From Dryas octopetala (lineage: Eukaryota > Streptophyta > Magnoliopsida > Rosales > Rosaceae): a stretch of 64,000 nt of DNA. Under the pieces are notes generated by a model. The model was not told the DNA's origin. It did not search any database and saw only the letters and a list, made by a program, of their open reading frames with translations. Positions 39,969 to 53,305 of the stretch are shown here, piece by piece; positions within the stretch are counted from its first letter, which is position 1, and each line of letters begins with the position of its first letter. Location of the stretch: contig OY992839.1 in the NCBI GenBank assembly GCA_963921425.1, forward strand, positions 11,635,409 through 11,699,408, in the 5' to 3' direction. Position numbers and translations under genes: made by a program.

Positions 39969-40872
39969 GGCGTGTGAAATTAAAATAAAAAAGAAAATAT
40001 ATATCTTTCATCTGTTTTGGTGGAATTCTTCAAATTTAATGTAATTAAATTCTTGCTGTGGTTTGACCAAAAAAAAAATTCTTGTTGTGGTGTATCAACA
40101 TTCCACAAATAATATGCAAAAAAGTTATGTAAATGACCATCTTTTGCTTTTTTTGACTTGTGTCATTGTGTGCATTGAATTCTTGCAGCAGTGTATCGAC
40201 ATTCCACAAGAAATATGCAAAAAGTCATATAAATGACATATCTTTTTTGTGTGTGTAATTGTTGATTGTAACTATTGGTCAGTTGCAATCCGAGTTGGAA
40301 TGCTCGAGAAATCCCTCTAGTACGGTGTAATTGTTAGTCGTAACTATATGGGTTTGAATAAGTTATAGAAACTTAATTAGTATCTGTGACAATGTATATA
40401 TGTTAATATTTTACTTATTATAAATCAGCGAATTTGAGATCCAAAATTTAACACTACTACTCTAAAGACTCGTTACACTTTGATTTGCTAACAACATTTA
40501 ATCTTTACACCTTTAGAAAAAGGTACAGGTACCCCAAAGTGTTATGCGAAATTATGAACAGAACAGCACAAAGTGGCCTACTTATATCATCTATAGTTTT
40601 CCCAAAAAAAAAAAAAAACAGAAAACAAGCTTAATCATGTAAATTATGCGATCTGGGCCTGTAGTACACTAGAACCTCAAGCTTTTTGAATACTTGGTAT
40701 ATTTGTATTTGTATATTACGAGACGTTTCTCAACGAGTTCCTGTAACAAAAAACCCACCTCTCTGTACAGGGTTACGATATTTACTTAACACCTAAATAA
40801 CCCTTGACATTGTTTTCTGCTATGCAATTCCTCAACAGAGTATAATGTCATATAATATTTACAACATGATCA
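39969..40872. other. Spacer between MDP-1 copy B and the SUMO protease
   Basis: AT-rich, no gene. A segment of about 55 bases (GTATC.ACATTCCACAA.AATATGCAAAAA.GT) occurs twice, near 40090 and 40190. The part next to 40873 is probably 3'UTR of the protease gene. Confidence 0.5.
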
Positions 40873-43800
40873 TCACAAACGTAACGCTCTTATGAAAAAT
40901 CTTGTAACCCGTTGTTTTCTACTGACAGGAGGCACGAGCCTCGGCCTTTTTGGGGCCTGCTGGTCATCTGATCCAGACACTGGATCCTCCCTACTCAATG
41001 GCGTATTAAACTCTGTAAGATTTATTGTTTCAGTTAAATCAGCTTCTTGATGGGATAAAAGTTTTTCTGATGAAGCAAAATATTTAACCTCATTGCCATC
41101 TTCCATGTCATTTTCCTCTTCAGAATCCGGCACAACACAAACTGTTAAATCCCCACTTGAAGCAGATTCAGATTCGTTTGTTTTCCTTGGATATTTAAAT
41201 GACTCAATTTCCATAACTGAGTCATCTTCATCTGTCCCTACAACTGATAAATTCTGTGATCCACTACTAGATGCCTCAGAAATTGAGTTCCCATCAACAT
41301 TTTCTTGAACATTCTTGGAGAAATCTTCCATGTCGACCGGTGAAACAGAAATCCGATCCCCAGTATCTTCAACTTCCTGTTTACAAGCAAGATAAAGTGC
41401 ATATACTTTAGTTGGTTTGGCAATATTTCCGCCATTCTAAAACCAATGTGTCAGTTACAACATGGTTCACTATGAAATTAAACAATAGACCACATGGCAT
41501 AATCTGCAAACCAAATTCCGCTAGTGTATACTGTGTTATGGTAATCTATATGAAGACTATTGTGAAGGTAACAATAAGCTTTGAGCTAGCATTGCAAGGA
41601 CTTTAGACAAAGCATGCTGGAAATCATAATTAAACATGTCTAATTCTCAGGAAAGGAAAGCAGCTACAATCTAGTTTTCTTCTGCTAGCTTGGCAGCAAT
41701 GTGAAAACTGAATCCATATTGAAGGTGATTCAGAGTTGGTCATTGATGCTTGATCAGGATCAAGAAAACTCCTTGGGAACCTCACACAACATTGAAAGCA
41801 TCAAGTAAACTTTCAAAAACATTGATGTTATTAATGGCCAATGGCAGATGCTCCAACAGTTTCTGGAAAAAATTTAGACACTAAATTGTCTTTTATCACT
41901 TTCATGGATGTGCCTAGGTTCCATAAAAAAAAATCCGGGAGTTTGCTTTTCCGCAATGTGTCATGGTTGTTTTTAAATAAAATACTTTTGTACCAAAATA
42001 GAGAAATAATTTTGTTTATACTTTCTGTTGGTATATTGTCACTTGCATGCGGTGGCGGACCCATAAATTTTTCCTCATGGGCATAAGGTAATAGACATTG
42101 ACTAATGTTTCCGACATTAAAAAGTTTAAAAAAAATGACTAGCTTGATGCTTGCCCTTGTTGCCCCTTCATTGAGGCATTTCAACAAAAAGGTTGCCCCC
42201 ATCTCGAAAGAAAACATCAAAACAAAATTTAAAAAGCGTTAATGAGTGAGAAAAGAGAGGAGTGGGGGCAACTGCCTACACTCGCCCTAACATGGGTCCG
42301 CCCCTGCTTGCATGCCAATCTAATAGGTACATATGAGGTTTTCCCAAGAATGTCAAGTATCCTTGGCAGTGTTGGAGAGCGTTTCTTGGTTAAGGACTTG
42401 AGATCAACAGAATAAAATACAAAGCATGTGCGTACATTGTTTGGTCTGATAAGACAATGTGCAGAAGTAGAAAGGGTATGTGACATGGTCAAACTCGGCT
42501 ATTACTAGCCAAAATTTTGGGGGAGCATATTCCTCGTGCCACCCAACAATAAATTTTCAGCCAAGTTAAAAAAAAATGTCTCAACATGCTACCTACTAGG
42601 AAACTAGTGATAACCATGGCTTCAGGCACCCAAGAAACCATAGTAACTTACATAGTCATCAGTAAGAAAACAAAGGATTACCTCTATTGGTGACATGAAA
42701 TGCCTCGGACTACGGCCGTCAAACTGCAGATAATTCGTATCAGAAACCAACCTGGAACAAGTTCCTGGTTCAAATGACTCCCTCCGAACCGATCCTGATT
42801 CTCTAAAGCACCACACATGTCTAGGAGGAGAAGATCCTACTGATGAAATTCTGATCCCAGATGCATTGGAACTAGAGGAAGGATGTTCATCACTACAATC
42901 AGCTATAAGAGCTTCCCGAGAATGATCTTCAAGGATGTTAAATATTAACTTCTTAATTTGACATCGTTTGAGAGAAGCCTCCGCAGGAGGGAACCAATTT
43001 TTGTTTAGCTGAAAAATTATAACAAAGGACCAAAAAAAAAAAAATTAAATGAACTGTTACATAGTGGACAAACAATAGATTTTTATCTGATCCACTTTGG
43101 CAGGGTACAAGATCTGTGGATTCCCTGCCTCCATATCCTAAAAACAAAGAAAGTAGCAAAGCAAAACAAATATTCTTAGGCCCCATCAGTTTGGTGGTAA
43201 TAACTCATCTGCCTGTTCTCATCTAGAGTGCAATCGTAAATCAGTTTCCAGGTTGTGAAAATGAGTATGTCAGAAGATCCACGCAAATGAAAAACTCTTG
43301 CAGGAAATGACATGCTGAAAATTGGACCAACTTACCTTGATGAGAATTGGAGATGTTCACATGCCTACATAAGTATATAATATAGGAATGACATGCATGG
43401 TGCATGTGACTTAACAATAACATCAGCTTGACATCATTAAAGATTGCTAGGGATATTATTTTGAGTTTTTTTTTTTGGCCCAGGGATATTATTTTGATTT
43501 TAATCAATAGCTAATAGAGAGAAGTAGAGCAAGTCAACCAAACATATGAGAGAACAGAAGGTGCAAGGGAACGTTTGACACAGAACTAAACAAACTTTTT
43601 AGAATAATGCTTGTAGGGATGACTAAATAGGATGCTGAAAGGAGATAGGTTGAACTAACAGAGAAGTTAGTGCGTCATCCCTAAAGGTCTTGCAAACAGA
43701 ACAAATACAATTTAAAATTTAGGCTATGGTAGTGAAAGAAGATAGGATCACTTACAAAGTTGGAGGACTTTCTGATCTTGAAGGGGCTAAAGTTATCAGG

Positions 43801-46323
43801 AGCTTCCTCCAGAAAAGATTCCACATAATGAAGCAAAAAGAGACCACAGTCAAATGAATTTTCCTGCTGTGGCAGCTAAATCAAATATGAAAGAAAAGCA
43901 AAAGTTAACAAACAATAATTTTTTTTTTTTAATAAGAACTTTATTAAGAAAGGATAACAAAGGGTTATTTACATAAAATGCCAAATCAGGAGGCCCAAGC
44001 ACTATTCGGCCTGGCACAGAAGAAACAAAATGAGGCAGCCATTTTAAGTTGACAATCGATCAGGGCAGATTTGTAACAATTAAACAAATCTTCCTTGTAA
44101 AACTCTATAACTCCATAAAATTCCAAATTGAGTAACAGTTATGGATGTATTTGAGTTGTTACAGCTATAACTTTTATTCAATTACATGATAGTTATCCAA
44201 ATGCCTTTTTATTGCCATGACTAAAACTATGTCTTCTCTGTGTGAAAATTGAACTGCAAGTAGGGTTATATATATATAGAGCTGACTAGATTATGTTTTA
44301 AACTATGTCTTCTAAATTCAGATTTGTTTTAAATTGTACTTTGTTTATAGAATCTTGTATATATGAAAGAAAAACACTAAACCAATCTCTATCACCATGT
44401 TAGACAACCACTAGACCAATCTCTTACACATGTGATTAACAGAATTGAAAGATGGTGGATGAAGTCCAATCTCTATCACCATTTAGATAACCACTAGACC
44501 ACAAAAACTTAAGTTGTTGGGATGTAGGCTAACAATTATTTTATCTTCAAACGCTTACATATCTATATCAAAAAAAGATTACCTACAAGGGAGAAATAAA
44601 ATTTTCCGCAGAAAGAGTTATTGTTCCTTTAATTAATGATCATGAATCTCACTAAATAGCAAGGAAATACCTCCAGTTCAACAAATCTCAAATTTAAAAA
44701 CTTCAAAGAATCATCTTCTGCTGTCTCACCATGCCTTTCTTTCCACTCTTCACATAGGTATCTGTCATCTCATGAAAATATTAATGATTAGGGCAATCAA
44801 GGTGATCACTGGTCTCAAACAGCATGAGGACACATGCTAGTTTCAAAATTAGAATATATGATTGAGATTATGAGAGAAAAATTCTTATATAATTATTGCA
44901 ATGAAGTCTTTAACATTAAACAACTCAATTGTGAGTTTATGAAATCTTGATTATTCAAAGTGGTCATACTATAGCCTCTTTTTGGAGCATTCAAAAAATG
45001 AGAAAGTGGAACAAATTGAGACTGATAAAGTAGTAAACTTAATGCACACCTCCATCTTTGTCTGTTAAATAATTATGCCACCCTTCATCTTTAATTTTTT
45101 ATGTTTTATTATTCCAGGATGCGACTAAATGCAAACGGAATCAGAAGACTAATAGAATATGCAAAAGACGGAAATAGAGTATAAATTAATAACACCTTCT
45201 GTTAAAGAAATGCAGAAGACTGGATAGGATATGGATAAGTTTATGGTGCATATATTAGACCAGCTGATCATGAAGCTGAGCTATCAAAAGCTACCTTTGA
45301 AAAAGATTCTTGAGGCCTCTATGACTTCCTTTAATGGAATCCATGTGCAAGATGCATGGCACCTTGGGTAAGCTTTCAATTTCCTCATCTGCAAGACAAT
45401 TAGAGAAAAGAAACTCATAAGGAGATAACCATAGTACATGCATGGCATCAATCTCAAATCATATAAGATCTTGCCTTCAAAATTAGCCACTTGACCAGGA
45501 TGACAGATGACAATCAAACTCCAGTGGAAACTGTGGACAAGATGCAGTTATAATTCATATAAAAAAGGAGGTACAGTAGGTTGATTCTCCAATGATGCAT
45601 GCTGCAAGGAAAATAATGCAACACACTTTCTCACCTGTAGTTTACAGGAATGAAGATGTAATCCTTTTCAAAAATACTCACTTTCCTCGTCCATTTATAA
45701 ACATGCTGAAATGCTGCATTGCCATCACAAGTAGTTGATGGATCTTTCTCTATATCAGCAAGTTTCCGAAAGAAAAAACTATTGAAGAAGTGAAACCTAG
45801 GCTTTTCCTCAGGTTGAATTTTACTTTTTAAATATCTGCCAACAAATTAAAATCAAAATTCCTATATATCAATCATTTTCGCATGTGGAAGTAATAATGC
45901 TACATGGATGAGTATGAGAGCTTGAAAATTATGCCAAAAAAAAAAAAAAAATGAAGCTCTAATGCTTGAAATACATCAACTAGACTTGAAAGAAGTCAGG
46001 CCAAACTTACTGAATATAGAAGTCAATTATGGTATCATTAATGAACGTCTCTGGCTGTAGACGCTCAAGATCTCTCTTGCTTATACAAACTGCATCAGGA
46101 TCCCCTTTTGGATAGATAACATCTTCAAAAGGCTTATCGAAACTACAATAAACAAACTAAATCAGCATATATCATAATAGAGAAAAAAACAGGTGAGATT
46201 GAATCATATAAGAGTCAATAAAATAACAATTAGGATTTAGGAATATTGAACCAAAATTGTAATACCATAATCTGTACAGGTGTAGAAATATAATGAATGA
46301 AACATATAAGACACAACACACAC

Positions 46324-46354
<31 letters not shown>

Positions 46355-49300
46355 CACTTGTGATATGTGAAAAGGCATAAATTGTTAACCTTGGGATGAG
46401 ATGGTCAATTTTGTTTTTTTTTTTTTTTATAAGAAACATACTTTTATTAATAGAAAACAGAGAGTACAGCGTAGTGGATAAGATATCCACCAATCATTAA
46501 AGATAAAAAGTTACAAAACAAACAACTAAATAAACCAATAACAGAACAAAAACCATCAACAAACTAAAACAATACAGCCTTCCAATCCATCATAATGACT
46601 GCAAAGGAATAGTATCACTCTGAACAAAGAAGCCCAGAATCGGACTCTCTCCCCTAAAAATGCCATCTCTTCCCCCTTAACATCCTAAAAAATCCTTATG
46701 TTTCTCTCCAACCAAACTACCCAAAGAATAGCCATCAAAGCACACCTCCCCAAGGTCACTCCCCTCTTATTCCCTCCAAAAAAACTTAAACCTTTCAGAC
46801 AACAAAGCTGCACAAGAGACTGGAATTTCCAGATTTAGATTAGCCTCCTTCAACAATCGCCACCATAAGAATGACACAACTGAACAATGAAGAAACAAGT
46901 GGTCCACACTATCAAATCTAGAATAATGACAGAGGATCGAATAAACACGAATCTAGCAGCCACTAAAATCAAATAATAAGAGAAAGCTGACGTCTTAAAG
47001 TGAGCTACAATGTCTAGAAAACAAAATAAGATAGTATACAATCGCAAAGCAATCAAAAGAAAAAGTAGGTTACAAGTTACAAAAACATAAATTAGCAGAA
47101 AAAGATTGAGAAACAACTTGAGTAAGAACATGAGATGACTGGAAAATTATGATAAGTAAAAGTTAAAAGTTAAATGGTAAGGATGCAAAGGTAAATGACT
47201 GATCTAAAACAGATGTTATAATGTGATTAGTACATGTTAAATGGTAAGGATGCAAAGGTCCTCAGAAATCAAGAGCTAACTATTGTCCCTTTGAAAGAAC
47301 ATGTTGTTCTTCCCCAAGAAAGCTATACTATTGCTTTCCCTATCGGTACTGCAAGATAATAAATCAAATTAACTACCCACATGTCAATTATATTAATTTT
47401 TTTACAGATAGATCAATGGTTTTTGAAAAATGATAAAATGGTGAAGCCAATATCCACTATAACATGGATTAAAAGCCAACAAACATTAGGAGAAATAAAA
47501 GGGGTACACAAGCCAGCTATCATGAGGGAAAAAAAAAAAAGTAATTAAAATCTTTATGTGACAGAAGAGAATAAAAGAACTGATACAGTATAAATCAACT
47601 CCAACATCAATCACCACCCTACTTAACTGAAAAAGATTAACAGTCACGCTCACTGAATATGAGTAAAATAATCAGAAAGTATATATTGAGCCAGTTGAGC
47701 ACTCACTCAAAATCGAAGTTCCGTATATCCCCATATCGCACATCCAATGATTTGATTGCTTTCTGTCCTTTTGACCAATGAGGTTCATAAGCAGCACACC
47801 TCAAGTGATCAATTCCTGCATGCGATAGTAGGGGGGATTATAATTAGAAGGATACTGACTACAAAGTAAAATATTTTCCTTTTATCTGGGGAAGGGGGGA
47901 TTGGACTTGGGACCTTTCCAACTTTGTGGAGAGAAAAACCACTAGACCACAAGCTAGTTGGTGACTACAAAGTAAAATATTACACAAGGTTTAGCCATTA
48001 TGCAAAAAATAAAGGCACTTTCTATCGAAGACAGCAATCTTTTTTTTATGAGAAACAACATTTTATTAAAAAATGATAAATCATCCAAGCATACAAAACA
48101 AATTCAGGATGTCTTCCTATCAAAGTGAAAAAAAAAAAATTTATAGGAAACAGAACAAATATATTAAATAAATAGGAAAGTGGAATGATGAAAGTGGACC
48201 AGAAGTCCACACAAGATACAACATCAAAGACAGAAAGATCGATAATGCAAGACAGGAGTAGGGTAAAGGAAAATAAAACCAAAACCAAAAACAAATAGCA
48301 ATGTCAACTTTAATCTTATATTCTCAATATCAATAGGCTGAACCCAATTCTTTATTATCAAATTAATTAAAGTCTGAAACTCTGTTACAATTAGATCTCT
48401 TTATATAAGCAATCCCATAATGATTAAAGGACAATGCTTGGGTCCTCATGTTTAAGGACCAACCTTGAACTCATGGCCAATCAAATGAGCTCCACAATGA
48501 GAGAGGAGAGAGTTAGGATGGTGGACCCCATCGTGGGCTCATTTGATTGGCCATGAGGACAATGTTGGTCCTCAAACACGAGGACCCAAGTATACTCCCA
48601 TAAATATAAAATACCTAAAATTCCATAATATAATGGGAAAATCTTAATAATTGGATCCTAAATCATTATAAACAAAGCCAAATAAATAATTAACGCAAAA
48701 TTTTAATTCTAATAAAGAGAAACTAGATAAAATAAAATAAGTTTCTAAACTCGTGCTTATGCCAAGCAGAAATTTTTCCTCCTAGTAAGAAGACTAAATC
48801 AACCAGAAATTATTCCTATTGTGCTCTAATTTTGTCAAAAACCGAAAAAAAAAAAAAAAAAATTAACCTCTAACTAATTAAAACAAACTTACTAAGTTCT
48901 TCTGCCTAAAATTGTCCTTAGAGTGAACTCCTTGCCCACTTATGTGTAGACCACAAAAAGTTATTTGACCAATCAAAAAGGATGTAACAAGAAATCATTC
49001 ATCAACATGCAATGTTTCACATCTTATAAAGAAAGGAATTTTAAGTGAGAAAAAAAAAAAACAATTCAATCCCATAAAACTCAGAAGAGCTCCAACGCCA
49101 AGAAACTAAATATGCACGGACCTGAAGTTTTATTTGCATTTCCAGCTCCTATAGAATCCTTTGGTTGAAGATGAAGGTTAGCTATAGCAGTTTCAACCTA
49201 CACCATGCAAGTTATCAAATTACTTATATACAAGTTAAAAGGAAAAGCACATGTAACTTGCCCTGCCACACTATCATATTTTTTTTGAGAAGAGCCCTTC

Positions 49301-52300
49301 CACACTATCATGTAACTCCCCTAATGCAAGAAAATAAACCAACAGCTGTCAAAAGAATGTGTTTGTTGCTTTAATGTACACCATTAATTTTCAATACAAA
49401 ATACTTGAAAGAATTTTATAAAATTTGGTGTGTGGAGATGCAATTTATAACTTATTAATGCTCCTGCCTATCAGGCTATCACAGATCAATCTGCATTTTA
49501 ACATCTAGTTGTCCATAACCATCTTCTTTCATATAGTTGACACTATTAGAGCCCTGTCTGTACAACAGATTGCATAAGATGGACATCTTGGGCATGAACC
49601 TTAGAGCCTACCATTTAAATTTAAAATTTTTTGTTCAAGTAATAAAACTACTTTAAAGTTAGTAATTGCTTAGGGGAAAAGAAACTAATTATAATTGTCT
49701 CCAAATATTAACAGACAAGAAAAAAATCCAAAGGATGTGTACATAAAGCAAGAAAATTGGGATAACACGTGGATATTAATATATAGAGAAAATTTCTCAT
49801 ACATTTTCTATGTGATTACAAACTTGTTTGACACGAGTCTCCAAAGAGTATAGTCACAGTTTCACATGCCTTTTTTTTCTTTTTTCTGTCAATTGCCTAT
49901 TTAAGGGCAATGTAGAAGGAAATATGGCTAGACAATGGCAAACATCATTTTCTTCTCCGCTACCCACTTCTCTATTAGAAGGGAAACTAGAGTAGCTCCA
50001 AATCCTAAATAATGAAATCTTGTGGCCCAATTAATCAGCAAAGAACCAGAAAAGTCTCTTTAAAAGGCAGTAATTAAGTTTGCCAGGTGTCTAACACTGC
50101 TAAGTCTAAGGTAGTAGTACTTGTGCTATACATATCTTCTAATCAAACCAGAGATCATTTTAATTGCATTAGTAATGTGAATCCAGACTATCACGCGTTG
50201 AACCATTTCACTAGGCAGAAAACAGGTTATCTATTATTAAACAAGGCTTTGAGGACTGAGAAGACTACCTTAGGGTTGAAAGTATCCCCTAGGACTGAGT
50301 CACCTACTTGAAGGAGGCTGCTGACTATGCAGCTAGATGATATATCCAAAAATACTACAATCTCAACAATATTCCCAAACTACCCCTAAAGGAATCACCA
50401 GCCCCAGTTAAACCTAGCCATGCTTTCATAGCATCAAAAAAGAAAAGAAAAAGAAATAAAGGATAAATACACTTGATCCATAATGCAGCTGGATGTGGAA
50501 ATGTTTTGTCATATCAAGAAAATGAAGCTGGCATTCAAAAGAAACTTTCTCTTGTTTAAATACATTTGGAACTTGAAGAAAAGAAGCAGAACTTGCATCT
50601 TTCAAAACCAGTTGGTTAAGGGGACCCTTTCAAAGAAAAGAATAGCCTTCTTCAAGGCCTCCAAGAATCCAAGTTATTGTGGTTATGGATATCCATTGAG
50701 ATCCCAAAAGGTATGAAGCCAAGTTTAAACAAGCTAGAGGTTATTAAGGGACCCAAAAGAACCCAGATCTATATGGTACCTAAATTTGTTTGGAAGACAC
50801 AGTAGATGACACATTTCCAGGTGCACTGTCATGTATTTTGCTCATCTTATACTAATCAAGCATACATGATCCTTTTAAAGAAGCCTCCTTCAAATAGTTA
50901 CTGATTTTCTCAAAAACAAATCCTACAATTGAAATCTAAAACCCAACCAAAAAGCTGTTGATTCAGAGGCTGGCCAAAAAATAAACAAAAAGCTGTTGAT
51001 TCCGAGGGATGCCCAAGCTAGCACATGTGAAGTATTTTGGACTTTTAGCCAGTTGAGGTACAGTAGAGTTAAGTTAATTTCAAAGCTATAACCTTCATAT
51101 TTGTTTGTGTTATCAAATTCGGGTGCAAAATTCTTAACCAGCTTCTAGGCATTGTCTTATAACAAAACCTTCAGCTAAAGTTTGATGATACATGGGTGAT
51201 GCTGAGGTTTGCATAAAGTTTAATGGACTTGGTGCTTCACCAGATTCAAACTTTGAGAGTGGCATTATGAGGAGATATCCCACTTTCTGACTACAAAGAC
51301 GTTGGGGAGCTTTCATTTAACTTTTGACTTTTTCATTCTTCTACAGTCTATTATTATGTCCTGTTTTCTTCTTCTCCCTATTTTCTATGTGTCTTACACT
51401 TATCAAAATAAGATTCAAAGTTCCTTATATAGCCAAAATAAGATTCAAAGTTCCTTATATAGGCCCTTAGCAAGTCATCAGTTAAAGGAAACATACAAAT
51501 AACAAGGGAAGGGAAGCAAGCTTACAGTTTCATATCTTCTAGTGCCCAGCTCTGATGCATGCTCTTCTAATGGAGCTAAAATAATGTAAAAGTCTCGGTA
51601 AACAAATGAACTACACAAAGTTCTGAGAATAAAAATGGCACCATAACTTCATAATTTATGTACTGATTTGTATGGCACAAAAATTAAAAATGAACCTTTA
51701 TTCTTTGAAGGACTAATGATCAAAATTGATGAAGAGCGCATTTCAAGCCTGTCGTCATCATCTGAAATCGTACATACTTGCTTATTCTGCAACAATTTCA
51801 AACGAAATAATTACCAAGAATATGCTTAGGATCCACATTTGACATCCCCACAAAATGAGTAAAATGATAAGTCCAGAAAAACAAAGAGAAGCCCAGTAGA
51901 GTGATATTCAAACATTTGAGGCCGATGGTGGCTTGAAAATAAACTCACCCAAGGAGGGGAAAAAAAACTTGGACATGTAAAATAACTAGGATAAGTAAGG
52001 ATATTTACTTCATGATTTGAAGAACTAGAAACCACACAAGCATCCATCTCAGACATCTCCTCTCTTGCAGTTGCAGCATCCTCTACTAATGTGCATTGAC
52101 GACCAACGCCACTAGTGTCATCTTCTAATAACACAGTGCTGATTTTTTTCTGCAGAGTCTTCTTTGTTCCTTGTTCAGCTACAGAGCAAGTAACAAGAAT
52201 AAACTTAGAAACTAAACATCAGTAAAAAGGTTTTGGGCAGTGATGAGTCAGATGACCCTACCTCCAGCATCAACATCAATTGGTTCATTGCCAAATTCCT

Positions 52301-53305
52301 TATCCAGATTCTTGGTAGGTCGTGCAACTGCATAGGAAGTAGAGTATAGAAGATAAAATGTTAACATGCATATCCAACATTTTGAAGCATAGAATTAGAT
52401 ACATAAATAAACCCCCAAAAAAAAAAATTCTGAAAAAAAAAAAAAAGCAACCCCAACAAAATGAACAGTAAATAGTCTAGAGGAGTTTGTGTGGAACATG
52501 TACATGAAGAATTTGCTAACTTAATTAATGGGCTCAATTCTCAGGACTAGAACGATCATATATTCATATGCATCCACATTCAAAGTAAACATGCACATCC
52601 AACATTTTGAAGCAAAGAATTAGATACATAATAAACACTAACAAAGATTCTGAAGAACAGAAGCAACCAAACCAATAAAATGAACAATAAATAGTCTTCA
52701 ATCGTTTGTGCAAAATGTGGGACCCACATGAAGAATTTGCTAACTTAAGCAATAGGCTCAATTCTCAGGGCCAGAACGATCATACATTCATATGCAATCA
52801 TCCACATCCAAAATTTTAGCACCAAAACTCTCTGCCACCAATCCAAAAACGCAATACGAAAATGAACAATAAATAGTCTCGAATCGTTTGTGTAAAACAT
52901 GCGGGGGGCCACATGAAGCATGAAGAATTAAATTGCAAGCTTAAGCTATTAATAGGCTCTCAATTCTCAGGGCCAAAGATGATCCTATTCTATTCATATG
53001 CAATCATCCACATTCAAAATTTTCCCACCAAAATTCTCTGCCGCCAAACAAAACGCCGATACGATACGAAGAGAGAAAGGTAACTTACAGGCCTGGAGGA
53101 ACGTGTACTTGGTCATAGGGGAATCGTCGAGGTGCTTGTTCTTCATGGTGTTCCTGGGCTTCCTCCTAGGGTTTCGGAACTTGGGGTTCAACTTGGCGAC
53201 CAACTCGGCCGAGTTCTTCTCGACGCGCTCGTCGTCCGCGTTGAAGTCGAACACCTGGAACCGGTTGCTCGACGACTCGGAGCCGGACTTCAATCCCCGA
53301 GTCAT
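40873..53305 (-). CDS. ULP2: ULP2-type SUMO protease, C48 family (767 aa, 15 exons)
   Basis: Exons in transcription order: 53089-53305, 52262-52327, 52009-52178, 51696-51786, 51526-51575, 49122-49197, 47707-47815, 46011-46142, 45635-45835, 45475-45530, 45295-45388, 44671-44761, 43756-43875, 42682-43008, 40873-41376; phase holds throughout. The peptidase domain is at about residues 270-500: YPKGDPDAV, LQPETFINDTIIDFYI, catalytic His373 (SFHWSLIVICHP), Asp406 (CILHMDSIKG), Gln455 and Cys461 (LPQQENSFDCGLFLLHY). The N- and C-terminal tails are acidic and disordered; the C-terminus has a basic KRPRLVPP-like stretch. It resembles Arabidopsis SPF/ASP1 (ULP2-like nuclear SUMO isopeptidases that trim SUMO conjugates and affect flowering and fertility). 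Intron 10 uses a GC donor. Confidence 0.93.
42050..42306. mobile_element. hAT-type MITE, 257 bases
   Basis: The ends are CGGTGGCGGACCCAT and, on the complement of the other end, CAGGGGCGGACCCAT, a typical plant hAT end. An exact 8-base target duplication CTTGCATG flanks it (42042-42049 and 42307-42314). Non-coding, in the last intron of the SUMO protease gene. Confidence 0.92.
43919..44100 (-). mobile_element. LINE-like 3' tail fragment
   Basis: A T-run followed by AATAAGAACTTTATTAAGAA and a short body, the pattern of a truncated non-LTR element inserted in minus orientation. It lies in the intron between exons 12 and 13 of the SUMO protease. No coding remnant. Confidence 0.45.
46312..46357. 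repeat. (CA)n microsatellite
   Basis: Imperfect then perfect CA dinucleotide run in an intron of the SUMO protease gene, ending next to a LINE insertion. Confidence 0.93.
46413..46930 (-). mobile_element. 5'-truncated L1-type LINE
   Basis: A poly(T) run at about 46413-46430 marks the tail of a minus-strand insertion. The body reads, in mixed frames, as the zinc-binding C-terminus of a plant L1 reverse transcriptase (DHLFLHCSV and NLEIPVSCAALL are visible). It is related to but distinct from the LINE in the MDP-1 introns. Located in the intron between exons 7 and 8 of the SUMO protease. Confidence 0.75.
47888..47966 (-). mobile_element. SINE-like tRNA-derived head
   Basis: Minus-strand reading gives TGTGGTCTAGTGGTT (A-box-like) and GGTCCCAAGTCCAATCC (B-box-like) at tRNA-like spacing. 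A short flanking repeat, GACTACAAAGTAAAATATT, occurs on both sides (about 47857 and 47965) and may be its target duplication. Confidence 0.6.
48039..48290 (-). mobile_element. LINE-like 3' tail fragment
   Basis: A T-run followed by ATGAGAAACAACATTTTATT resembles the tails of the other LINE insertions here. No coding remnant. Intron between exons 6 and 7 of the SUMO protease. Confidence 0.4.
48427..48604. mobile_element. Foldback MITE
   Basis: Arms of about 60 bases are reverse complements: CTTGGGTCCTC(A/G)TGTTT(A/G)AGGACCAAC, then TCATGGCCAATCAAATGAG, around a loop of about 45 bases. No clear target duplication was found, so the outer limits are uncertain by roughly 10 bases. Confidence 0.75.
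50470..51020 (+). mobile_element. Possible Ty1/copia fossil fragment in protease intron 5
   Basis: Short segments on the plus strand look like the linker around the zinc-knuckle and spacer region of plant copia elements. No LTRs; incomplete, strongly decayed and old. Low confidence, since the similarity is short. The rest of this 2.3 kb intron (49198-51525) has no gene; a 30-base segment (CAAAATAAGATTCAAAGTTC plus following bases) is tandemly doubled at 51404-51463. Confidence 0.3.
52355..53035. repeat. Three diverged tandem repeats (about 220 bases) in protease intron 1
   Basis: Landmarks recur in the same order three times: ATGAAC(A)GTAAATAGTCT-like (52460, 52680, 52862), GAAGAATT (52505, 52730, 52920), CTCAATTCTCAGG (52535, 52758, 52950) and CATATGCA(A)TC(C)ATCCACA (52565, 52788, 52996). 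The last unit ends about 55 bases from exon 1. The units differ by substitutions and small insertions, so the array is not very recent. Confidence 0.8.
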
